Assembly: GCA_029266815.1 (NCBI GenBank)
Contig: JAQSWC010000102.1
Span: 1 to 7,960, forward strand
DNA length: 7,960 bases
Direction of reading: 5' to 3'
Origin: Paucimonas sp.
Lineage (GTDB): Bacteria; Pseudomonadota; Gammaproteobacteria; Burkholderiales; Burkholderiaceae_D
Part shown: in pieces, positions 1-6,336 of the stretch
Layout: the number at the start of each line of letters is the position of its first letter
Numbering within the stretch: position 1 is the first letter of the stretch
Translations under genes and position numbers: made by a program
Notes under the pieces: model-generated
Database searches by the model: none
The model's input: the letters and a program-made list of their open reading frames with translations, nothing else
What the model was told of the DNA's origin: nothing

Positions 1-1
1 C

Positions 2-1069
2 GTAAAGGCGGCTTTGTCCCGGGTGGTGGATCCCAATACCGGCGAGGATCTGATAACCAGTAAATCTGCAAGCAATATCCGCGTTGAAGGGAGCAGGGTC
101 GCGCTGGATGTCGAGCTGGGCTATCCTGCCCGCAGCCAGATCGAGCCGATTCGCTCAGCCGTGATTGCAACGCTGCAAACCCTGCCGGGTGTAGGACAGG
201 TCGACGTGGAAGTACGGGCAAAAATCGTTGCCCACGCTGCGCAGCCCGGCACCCGCGTGATGCCCAACGTTAAGAACATCATCGCTGTCGCTTCCGGCAA
301 GGGTGGTGTCGGCAAATCCACCACCGCGGTCAACCTGGCACTGGCACTGGCGGCCGAAGGCGCAAGCGTCGGCATTCTCGACGCGGACATCTACGGTCCT
401 TCGCAGCCAATGATGATGGGCGTTTCCGGCCAGCCCGAATCGAAGGACGGCAAGACTATGGAGCCGCTGGAAAACCATGGTGTACAGGTGTCCAGCATCG
501 GTTTCATGATTGATCCCGACCAGCCGATGGTGTGGCGTGGGCCGATGGTGACGCAGGCGCTGCAGCAGTTGCTGACGCAAACCAACTGGCGCGACCTCGA
601 CTACCTGATCGTCGACATGCCGCCCGGCACCGGCGACATCCAGCTCACACTGTCGCAAAAGGTGCCTGTCACCGGCGCGTTGATTGTCACCACGCCCCAG
701 GACATTGCCTTGCTGGATGCGCGCAAGGGTTTGCGCATGTTCGAGAAGGTCGGCATCCCGATTCTCGGCATCGTGGAAAACATGAGCACCCACGTCTGCT
801 CGAATTGCGGTCATGAGGAAGCCATCTTCGGCGCGGGCGGTGGCGAAAAGATGTGCGCGGATTTCGCCGTGGAGTTTCTTGGCGCTTTGCCGTTGACGAT
901 GGCGATTCGCGAACAGACGGATTCCGGCACGCCGACCGTGGTAGCCGAGCCAGAAGGCAAGGCGGCCGAGACTTACAAGCGGATTGCCCGCCGCGTGGCA
1001 GTCAAGGTCGCTGAAAAGGCCAGGGACATGAGCAGCAAGTTTCCGTCCATCGTGGTCAAGAATGACTGA
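2..1069 (+). CDS. apbC: Mrp/ApbC iron-sulfur cluster carrier ATPase (5' end cut off by window edge)
   Basis: P-loop NTPase of the Mrp/ApbC/Nbp35 family, which carries [4Fe-4S] clusters to target apoproteins in the cytoplasm. The frame stays open to the left edge and already reads V-K-A-A-L-S-R-V-V-D-P-N-T-G, the usual N-terminal MIP18-like (FeS assembly) domain, so only roughly 8-10 residues are missing. A TTG at 14 is an internal codon, not the start. Counting from that codon, the deviant Walker A GKGGVGKS is at 95-102, the switch region VDMPPGTGD at about 200-208, and the CxxC cluster-binding pair CSNC at 262-265. About 360 residues in full, normal for proteobacterial Mrp. The gene ends at TGA 1067-1069, and a hairpin with a T-run lies 55 bases downstream. 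In Burkholderiales this gene often sits beside metG, which would lie off the left edge. Family assignment is secure. Confidence 0.95.
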   Translation, partial: VKAALSRVVDPNTGEDLITSKSASNIRVEGSRVALDVELGYPARSQIEPIRSAVIATLQTLPGVGQVDVEVRAKIVAHAAQPGTRVMPNVKNIIAVASGKGGVGKSTTAVNLALALAAEGASVGILDADIYGPSQPMMMGVSGQPESKDGKTMEPLENHGVQVSSIGFMIDPDQPMVWRGPMVTQALQQLLTQTNWRDLDYLIVDMPPGTGDIQLTLSQKVPVTGALIVTTPQDIALLDARKGLRMFEKVGIPILGIVENMSTHVCSNCGHEEAIFGAGGGEKMCADFAVEFLGALPLTMAIREQTDSGTPTVVAEPEGKAAETYKRIARRVAVKVAEKARDMSSKFPSIVVKND

Positions 1070-1084
1070 CGCCGGAAAATGCGT

Positions 1085-1113
1085 TTGACTCCGGGCACAG
1101 GTTAGAATACGCG
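1085..1113 (+). promoter_or_regulatory. Possible gltX promoter
   Basis: TTGACT at 1085-1090 is a good -35 match (5 of 6). The -10 is ambiguous. TAGAAT at 1103-1108 is the better hexamer, but only 12 bases separate it from the -35. At the normal 17-base spacing the hexamer is TACGCG (1108-1113), which is poor. Transcription from here would start at about 1115-1120 and give a short leader containing the hairpin at 1124-1149. Confidence 0.3.
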
Positions 1114-1123
1114 TTTTCAAATC

Positions 1124-1157
1124 AACGGCTTTGGCACCCCAAGGCCGTTTTTGTTTG
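1124..1157 (+). terminator. Hairpin plus T-run between apbC and gltX
   Basis: Arms 1124-1134 and 1139-1149 pair over 11 positions, with one T-G wobble and a 4-base loop (CACC). A T-rich run (TTTTTGTTT) follows, giving the form of an intrinsic terminator for apbC. It ends only a few bases before the gltX ATG at 1160 and fills the space where a Shine-Dalgarno would be. It could therefore also act in the gltX leader. Confidence 0.65.
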
Positions 1158-1159
1158 CC

Positions 1160-2374
1160 ATGACCGTCCGCACCCGTTTCGCTCCCAGCCCCACCGGCTA
1201 TCTCCATCTCGGCGGCGCGCGTTACCGCGAGGTACTGGCGCAGATGCTGGAAAAGGGTACGGCTTATTATTGTTACTGCACGCCGGAAGAAGTGGAAGCG
1301 ATGCGCGAGCGCTTGCGCGCCGCCGGCGATAAACCGCGTTACGACGGTACCTGGCGCCCGGAACCGGGTAAGACCTTGCCGGCGATTCCCGAAGGCCGAA
1401 AGCCGGTGATCCGCTTCCGCAATCCGCTCGATGGTGACGTGACATGGAATGATGTGGTGAAAGGTCCGATCACGATTTCCAACAGGGAGCTCGACGATCT
1501 GGTGATTGCGCGTACTGACGGCACACCTACCTACAACTTCTGCGTGGCGGTGGATGACTGGGATATGGGTATCACTCATGTGATTCGCGGTGACGATCAC
1601 GTGAACAACACGCCTCGCCAGATCAATATCCTCAACGCGCTCGGTGCAACGTTGCCCCTATACGGACATGTGCCGATGATTCTCGGCGCGGACGGCGAGA
1701 AGCTTTCCAAGCGGCATGGCGCAGTCAGCGTGATGGAATATCCGGCGCAGGGGTATCTGCCCGAAGCAATGCTCAATTACTTGGCGCGCCTGGGATGGAG
1801 CCACGGCGACGATGAAATTTTTTCCGTGGAACAGTTTTGCCAGTGGTTCGATCTCGACCATCTGTCCAGATCGGCCGCGCAATTTAATCCTGAAAAACTG
1901 GCCTGGTTGAACAACCATTACATCAAGCTTGCCGACAATGCGAGGATTGAACAACTCGTATTTCCTTTGCTGGAAAAAGAAGGGGCAAAATTCGAGAGGG
2001 CACCGCTGGTGCAGGATGTGATTGCCTTGATGAAGGAGCGTGCCAATACCATCAATGAGCTGTCAGAAGCAATGATGCTGTTTTATCGCGAGCCGTCACC
2101 GGAACCTTCGCTGCTTGACCAACATCTGAACGATGCGGTCCGCCCCGCGTTGGCCGCGTATATGAAGCGTTGCGAAACAACGGAATGGAACCGCGCGGCA
2201 TTGTCTGCAGTGATGAAAGAAGTGCTGGCTGAATTCAAATTGAAGATGCCGCAGATGGCTATGCCGCTTCGTTTGATGCTGACCGGCCAATTGCAGACGC
2301 CGTCTATTGATGCTGTCCTGGAATTGTTCGGACGCGAAGTTGTTCTTGAACGTTTGAAGAGATTTATCGACTGA
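1160..2374 (+). CDS. gltX: Glutamyl-tRNA synthetase with a 60-codon internal deletion
   Basis: Class I aminoacyl-tRNA synthetase that charges tRNA-Glu with glutamate in the cytoplasm. ATG 1160 is chosen because [13 protein letters not shown] is the conserved N-terminus; a TTG at 1151 only adds MFA. There is no clear Shine-Dalgarno, because a hairpin and T-run lie directly upstream. The HIGH-like motif is HLGG at residues 16-19, and the KMSKS-like motif is KLSKR at 181-185. E. coli GltX (471 aa) has its KLSKR near 237. The protein is 404 aa against about 465 expected. After Gly-Gly-Ala-Arg21 it jumps to Tyr22-Arg-Glu-Val, which in relatives comes about 60 residues later. The lost part includes the R-I-E-D-T-D segment, whose Glu recognises the substrate amino group. 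The rest aligns to the end (E. coli-like LERLKRFI tail), with no other lesion. Residues C38 and C40 remain, but the other two zinc ligands of E. coli GltX are Trp65 and Pro67, as in zinc-free relatives. Identity is certain; activity is doubtful. Confidence 0.93.
   Translation: MTVRTRFAPSPTGYLHLGGARYREVLAQMLEKGTAYYCYCTPEEVEAMRERLRAAGDKPRYDGTWRPEPGKTLPAIPEGRKPVIRFRNPLDGDVTWNDVVKGPITISNRELDDLVIARTDGTPTYNFCVAVDDWDMGITHVIRGDDHVNNTPRQINILNALGATLPLYGHVPMILGADGEKLSKRHGAVSVMEYPAQGYLPEAMLNYLARLGWSHGDDEIFSVEQFCQWFDLDHLSRSAAQFNPEKLAWLNNHYIKLADNARIEQLVFPLLEKEGAKFERAPLVQDVIALMKERANTINELSEAMMLFYREPSPEPSLLDQHLNDAVRPALAAYMKRCETTEWNRAALSAVMKEVLAEFKLKMPQMAMPLRLMLTGQLQTPSIDAVLELFGREVVLERLKRFID
1217..1231 (+). 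other. Junction of the in-frame deletion in gltX
   Basis: Codons GCG CGT TAC CGC GAG join Ala20-Arg21 to Tyr22-Arg23-Glu24. By recalled alignment with E. coli GltX, Arg21 is normally followed by T-A-L-Y-S-W, and Y-(R/N) normally follows another Arg at about position 81. The same Arg codon thus fits both sides, as expected for a deletion through short homology. The predicted loss is 180 bases, exactly 60 codons. The parental sequence is not in the window, so the exact homology cannot be seen. Confidence 0.75.
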
Positions 2375-2389
2375 GTTCGCAAAAGACGA

Positions 2390-2419
2390 TTTACAGCGTA
2401 GCAAATTCTTTGCTATACT
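2390..2419 (+). promoter_or_regulatory. Promoter of the tRNA-Ala/tRNA-Glu unit
   Basis: The -35 TTTACA (2390-2395, 5 of 6) and -10 TATACT (2414-2419, 5 of 6) are separated by 18 bases. Predicted start is near 2426, about 8 bases before tRNA-Ala. It lies just after the gltX stop, so the tRNAs can be made independently of gltX read-through. The region after the -10 (CTCGTTTC) is not especially GC-rich, unlike many stringently controlled tRNA promoters. Confidence 0.7.
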
Positions 2420-2433
2420 CTCGTTTCTTCGCC

Positions 2434-2509
<76 letters not shown>

Positions 2510-2542
2510 GCGACTGCAGTATCAAAGGCAGAACCAGTTTCT

Positions 2543-2618
2543 GTCCCTATCGTCTAGAGGCCTAGGACATCACCCTTTCACGGTGAGTACAGGGGTTCGA
2601 ATCCCCTTGGGGACGCCA
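2543..2618 (+). tRNA. tRNA-Glu (anticodon TTC)
   Basis: A 76-base cloverleaf with encoded CCA (2616-2618). The acceptor stem GTCCCTA pairs with TGGGGAC (one T-G wobble). The anticodon stem TCACC/GGTGA encloses the loop CTTTCAC, with anticodon TTC at 2577-2579. The T-arm is GGGGTTCGAATCCCC. It reads GAA and GAG codons. It lies 33 bases after tRNA-Ala and is probably cotranscribed with it. It is the substrate of the GltX encoded just upstream. Confidence 0.97.
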
Positions 2619-2634
2619 AAATTCTGTTTGACAG

Positions 2635-2672
2635 AAAATGAAAAAGGCCGCGAAAGCGGCCTTTTTCATTTT
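2635..2672 (+). terminator. Perfect 17-bp terminator hairpin after the tRNAs
   Basis: Arms 2635-2651 and 2656-2672 are perfectly complementary over 17 positions, with a GAAA tetraloop closed by C-G. The GC-rich core GGCCGC/GCGGCC is flanked by an A-run on the left and a T-run on the right. The structure can end transcription in either direction. It starts 17 bases after the tRNA-Glu CCA end. Confidence 0.93.
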
Positions 2673-2779
2673 GCGCTTCTTCCCTCGTTTTTATCTTCTT
2701 TGCATTAATCCAGTTCGCTTACCAACCGCTGCATCAAAGGGGGCAGAGTCGAGTATCCGCACTGTGTCAACTATTGCTG

Positions 2780-2788
2780 TGATATAAG
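2780..2788 (+). promoter_or_regulatory. Probable extended -10 promoter for the hydrolase-natAB unit
   Basis: TGATATAAG contains an extended -10 TGn at 2780-2782 followed by TATAAG at 2783-2788. No convincing -35 lies 17 bases upstream (CACTGT), which extended -10 promoters can tolerate. The start would be near 2795, about 23 bases before the ATG at 2818. The remaining gene-free sequence from 2673 shows no other clear structure. Confidence 0.4.
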
Positions 2789-2817
2789 ATTTCGATCCGG
2801 CCGTCAGAAAATTTTTC

Positions 2818-4326
2818 ATGAAACGAACACTGAAAAAAGTTTTTTTTGCGGCGCTGTCGATCTGGGTGATAAGTGGCTCGCATACATCGGCTGCGCATGC
2901 GTCGACGAAAATTGCGGAACCTTGCCGTGTTCAGGGTTACAAGCATGAGGTCTTATGCGGCAGTATTAGCAGGCCGCTAAACCCAAGCCGTCCGCAGGGA
3001 GTGCACATCGGCATCCATTTTGTGGTTGTCCCAGCGCTTGCTCGCAACAAGCTGCCGGACCCTGTATTCATGTTTGCCGGCGGTCCAGGACAAAGTGCCA
3101 CCAGCCTGGTTGGCCAAACCATGCCGCTCTTCGAGAAGCTGAATTTTCGACGTGACATTGTGTTTGTGGATCAGCGAGGTACGGGAAAGTCGGCGCCGCT
3201 GGCTTGCCAACGCGAGAGTGGCAGCGATTTCGATCAGATCACCAGCTTCAATGCCATGTTGGAGAAGTTGTCGGCCTGCCGTGCCGAGCTTCAGAAACTG
3301 CCCTATGGAGATCTGAGATTTTTTACTACTGAAATCGCGATGCGCGACATGGATGCAGTACGCGAGCATCTTGGAGCCATGCAAATCAATGCAGTCGGCG
3401 GATCTTATGGCACGCGTGCGTTGCTCGACTACATGCGTCAATTTCCCGGACACGTGAGGCGTGCCGTGCTGGACGGTGTGGCCCCACCTGATATGGCCTT
3501 GCCCTTAAGTTTTTCTACCGACAACCAGCAGGCCCTGGACAGCGCGTTACGCGCCTGCGAAGCGGATTCTGCATGCAGCAAACGCTATCCGGCATTGCGC
3601 GATGGGTTGCAAAGACTGATGCAAAACCTGCCGCAGACCACGGCGGTGACTGATCCGGTCAGTGGCGAGGTGCGTCATATCATCATGACGCAGGATGTAC
3701 TGCTCGGTGCAGTGCGCAGTTCGCTCTATGCGTCCACAGTAGCATCAGCCTTGCCGGCTGCATTGCATGCGGCCGTTCACGGGCGCTTCGAACCGTTGCT
3801 CGGGCTGGCAAGCACCTTCGGCATGAAGGAATCCCGCGACAGGCCGCCGCGACTTTTCACGGGTATGCATCTGTCCGTCATTTGTTCAGAAGACTTGCCT
3901 CGTCTGCCCCTAGCTGCATCGACCGACCAGAATCCTGCCGGAGCGACGTTCTCCACCCAGCAGAAGGAGTTCTACCTAAAGGCTTGTGCTGACTGGCCGC
4001 GCGCCGTGGTGTCTCCCTCTTTCTATACCGTACCCGCCGCCGCCACGCCTGTCCTGTTGCTGAGCGGCGGTGCAGACCCGGCGACGCCGCCGCGTCACGC
4101 GGAACGCACAGCCAAGCTGTTGGGTGTCAAGGCGGTGCATCTGGTCGCTCCCCACGTGGCGCATGGCGTCATGGGTAACCCGTGCGGAGCGAGACTTGTC
4201 ACGCGCTTCATTGCCGACGACAACCCTGCGGAAGCCCTGCGGCGTGAAGGCGGATGTCTGGCTGATATGCCGCGGCCTGGGGTATTCATTACCGGTAGGG
4301 TCATCGAGGGAGCTGCACATGATTGA
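2818..4326 (+). CDS. Secreted alpha/beta-hydrolase, S33/TAP-like peptidase family
   Basis: A predicted exported serine hydrolase resembling the tripeptidyl/prolyl aminopeptidases (peptidase S33, TAP-like C-terminal domain). Residues 1-28 form a Sec signal peptide: basic MKRTLKK, a hydrophobic core and an A-H-A cleavage site before Ser29. No lipobox is present, so the mature protein is probably periplasmic. The oxyanion-loop motif AGGPGQSA is at about 87-94 and VDQRGTGKS at 117-125. The nucleophile elbow GGSYG at 194-198 gives Ser196, the acid is probably Asp420 (SGGADPATPP), and the base is probably His449 (VAHGVM). Ten cysteines (36, 47, 130, 154, 247, 253, 356, 390, 455, 480), all in the mature part, fit five disulfides. 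ATG 2818 is chosen for the signal peptide; the Shine-Dalgarno is weak. The stop overlaps the natA start by 8 bases, so the genes are very likely cotranscribed and translationally coupled. The substrate is unknown: peptidase by family, but esterase activity cannot be excluded. Confidence 0.88.
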   Translation: MKRTLKKVFFAALSIWVISGSHTSAAHASTKIAEPCRVQGYKHEVLCGSISRPLNPSRPQGVHIGIHFVVVPALARNKLPDPVFMFAGGPGQSATSLVGQTMPLFEKLNFRRDIVFVDQRGTGKSAPLACQRESGSDFDQITSFNAMLEKLSACRAELQKLPYGDLRFFTTEIAMRDMDAVREHLGAMQINAVGGSYGTRALLDYMRQFPGHVRRAVLDGVAPPDMALPLSFSTDNQQALDSALRACEADSACSKRYPALRDGLQRLMQNLPQTTAVTDPVSGEVRHIIMTQDVLLGAVRSSLYASTVASALPAALHAAVHGRFEPLLGLASTFGMKESRDRPPRLFTGMHLSVICSEDLPRLPLAASTDQNPAGATFSTQQKEFYLKACADWPRAVVSPSFYTVPAAATPVLLLSGGADPATPPRHAERTAKLLGVKAVHLVAPHVAHGVMGNPCGARLVTRFIADDNPAEALRREGGCLADMPRPGVFITGRVIEGAAHD

Positions 4327-5125
4327 GATCGAACGTGTAGCCAAGCGCTTTGTTCAGGCTGGTAAAGCCCGTTTCGGCAAGCGCACGGTACAAGTAGTGG
4401 AAGCCGTGCGTGACGCCAGTTTCCAGGCAGAGGACGCCTGCATCACTGGGCTCCTGGGCCCGAACGGTGCCGGCAAGACCACGACCCTGCGCATGACGGC
4501 GGGCTTGATCACGCCGGATGCGGGATCGATCCGCGTAGACGGCATCGATGTTGCATCCGATCCGCTTCCCGCATTGAAGCGCATGGGCATACTGAGCGAC
4601 GCAAAGGGTCTATACCCGCGGCTCACCGCACGCGAAAACATTGTTTATTACGGCCGCCTTCATGGTATGGAGCGCGACGCGGCCCATGATCGTGCTGACA
4701 TCCTTGCACGCACGCTGGAGATGACGTCGCTTCTGGATCGGCGTACCGATGGCTTCAGCACGGGCGAAAAAATGAAAGTCGCGCTGGCGCGCGCGCTGGT
4801 GCATGATCCCGCCAATATTATTCTCGATGAGCCGACCAATGGCCTCGACGTACTGGCGACGCGCTCCTTGCGCGATGCCTTGCGCGTGCTCCGCTCTCCG
4901 GAGGGAGGCAGTAAATGCCTCATCTTCTCCACGCACATCATGCAGGAAGTGGAAAAGCTGTGCGATTGCGTGGTCGTGATTGCCCGCGGCCGCGTGGTGG
5001 GCAATGGAACGGTTCCCCACATCCTGGAGCTGGGCGGCCAGCCGCCGGACGGGGATTTCGAGGAAGCCTTCGTCAAGCTTGCTTTCGGTGATGAAGATCA
5101 GCTTCACGGAAAGGAGGCCGCATGA
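4319..5125 (+). CDS. natA: NatA-type ABC transporter ATPase
   Basis: Nucleotide-binding subunit of an ABC-2 exporter, working as a dimer under the NatB permease. The start is ATG 4319, with a Shine-Dalgarno GAGGGAG at 4306-4312. The frame is open further upstream, but that part overlaps the hydrolase and is arginine-rich shadow sequence. At 268 aa the size is normal. Motifs: Walker A GPNGAGKT 47-54, signature FSTGE 146-150 in place of LSGGQ, Walker B IILDEP 167-172, D-loop GLDV 175-178, switch His206 (STH). The usual Q-loop Gln is replaced in the stretch GILSDAKGLYPRLTAREN (90-107). This sequence and FSTGE are hallmarks of the NatA (sodium exporter-like) subfamily. The name comes from the Bacillus Na+ exporter NatAB; the substrate here is not shown by the sequence. 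The last four bases overlap the natB start (ATGA). Confidence 0.92.
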   Translation: MIEIERVAKRFVQAGKARFGKRTVQVVEAVRDASFQAEDACITGLLGPNGAGKTTTLRMTAGLITPDAGSIRVDGIDVASDPLPALKRMGILSDAKGLYPRLTARENIVYYGRLHGMERDAAHDRADILARTLEMTSLLDRRTDGFSTGEKMKVALARALVHDPANIILDEPTNGLDVLATRSLRDALRVLRSPEGGSKCLIFSTHIMQEVEKLCDCVVVIARGRVVGNGTVPHILELGGQPPDGDFEEAFVKLAFGDEDQLHGKEAA

Positions 5126-6330
5126 AACGCGATTTTCCGGCCCTGGCGAACGCTTGCGCTTCCGGTGTATGGCGCACGACATGGATCGTGCTGTGCAAAG
5201 AAATAGTCGATGCGCTGCGTGACAAGCGCACGTTGATGACGGTGCTGCTCTCGTCTGCAATGATTGGGCCGCTGATGCTGTTTGCGCTATCGAATATCAT
5301 CAGCGCCGGTGAAGCGAAGGCAGAGCGGCGCGAGATGTATGTGCAAGGCGCCGAACACGGGCCGACTTTCACCAATTTTCTCAAACGCCAGGGCATTACC
5401 GCCAAGGCGCCACCAGCAAACTACGAAGAGCAGTTGCGCAGCGGCGCGTTGAATGACGCAGTGTTAGTGATCGGCGAGCATTTTGAAGAGGAACTGATTC
5501 GCGGCGAGCATCCTCAACTGGAAGTGCTCTACGACAGCAGCAGCCGGGAGGCGGCAAGTGGCGCCGGCGCGCATGTGCTGTTCAACGCTTTCATTCGCGA
5601 AAGGGCGTCCCTTACTCTGGCGTTGCGGGGAGTTGCTCCTGAAGTGATGACGCCGGTGACCATTGCAGAAAGAGATCTCGTTAACAAGCAGGCGCGAACC
5701 ACCCGGTTTGCCGGCATGGTGCCTTTGTTTGTGCTGATGGCAGTGATGATCGGCGCCTTGAGCGCTGCCCTGGACAGCACGGCAGGCGAGCGCGAGCGAG
5801 GCTCGCTGGAACCCTTGCTGATGACGCCCTCTCAGCGGATTGCGCTGGTGCTCGGAAAGTGGGGTGCGGTCACGGCTCTGGGAATTCTGGTATCGACGCT
5901 GTGCTGCCTGAGTTTTCTTCCGGCGCAAGCGTTGATACGAAGCGAAAGTCTGCAGGCAATGTTCCAGTTCGGCTGGAAGGAAACAGCGCTGTTTATTCTA
6001 TTTCTGTCGCCTTTTGCAGCGGCGATTTCCGCCATGATGATGACCGTGGCTTTCTACGCAAAAACCGTCAAGGAGGCGCAGGCTCAGTGCAGCCTCCTGC
6101 TTACTTTCGTCAACCTGTTCCCGCTGATCATCATCATGAACCCGGGTGCAGAACCCGACTGGTTTTTTGCTGTGCCCGGCCTGGCCCAAAACCTTCAGCT
6201 CACGCACATTTTGAAAGGCGAAACGCTGACGGCCCTGCAGATACTGCTGCCTTGTGCCGTCGCTATCCTATTGACGGCCGGCGGCATCTGGAACGTCGCA
6301 CGCAGGCTGCAGACTGCCGCCGTCCGATAA
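5122..6330 (+). CDS. natB: NatB-type ABC-2 permease
   Basis: Membrane subunit of the NatAB-type exporter (ABC2_membrane_3 family), 402 aa. The start ATG 5122 has a strong Shine-Dalgarno AAGGAGG at 5111-5117 and overlaps the natA stop as ATGA. Layout: cytoplasmic N-terminus with an amphipathic stretch (about 18-37, I-V-L-C-K-E-I-V-D-A-L-R-D-K-R), TM1 at about 38-60, and a large extracytoplasmic domain at about 62-194. TM2 is at about 196-216. A cytoplasmic coupling loop follows with the family motif D-S-T-A-G-E-R-E-R-G-S-L-E-P-L-L (218-233). TM3 is at about 240-265, TM4 286-310, TM5 322-341 and TM6 371-391. This is the six-helix plan of ABC-2 exporters. No CPBP protease domain is fused at the C-terminus. 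TAA 6328-6330 faces the phosphatase stop codon only six bases away, with no clear terminator. Confidence 0.9.
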   Translation: MKRDFPALANACASGVWRTTWIVLCKEIVDALRDKRTLMTVLLSSAMIGPLMLFALSNIISAGEAKAERREMYVQGAEHGPTFTNFLKRQGITAKAPPANYEEQLRSGALNDAVLVIGEHFEEELIRGEHPQLEVLYDSSSREAASGAGAHVLFNAFIRERASLTLALRGVAPEVMTPVTIAERDLVNKQARTTRFAGMVPLFVLMAVMIGALSAALDSTAGERERGSLEPLLMTPSQRIALVLGKWGAVTALGILVSTLCCLSFLPAQALIRSESLQAMFQFGWKETALFILFLSPFAAAISAMMMTVAFYAKTVKEAQAQCSLLLTFVNLFPLIIIMNPGAEPDWFFAVPGLAQNLQLTHILKGETLTALQILLPCAVAILLTAGGIWNVARRLQTAAVR

Positions 6331-6336
6331 GAAGCA

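Noticed and set aside
155..1600. A 481-codon open frame on the minus strand across apbC, the intergenic hairpin and the start of gltX
   Set aside because: It is antisense to two well-recognised genes, its translation is rich in His, Arg and Ala with no recognisable domain, and it crosses both genes' boundaries. It is a by-product of GC-biased codon use.
2622..2636. Small inverted repeat TTCTGT/ACAGAA with a 3-base loop after tRNA-Glu
   Set aside because: Only six weak pairs, and it overlaps the left arm of the much stronger terminator; probably chance or part of the tRNA trailer.
4070..4318. N-terminal extension of natA by 83 codons
   Set aside because: It overlaps the hydrolase in another frame, is arginine-rich and unlike NatA. 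ATG 4319 has a good Shine-Dalgarno and begins the conserved domain.
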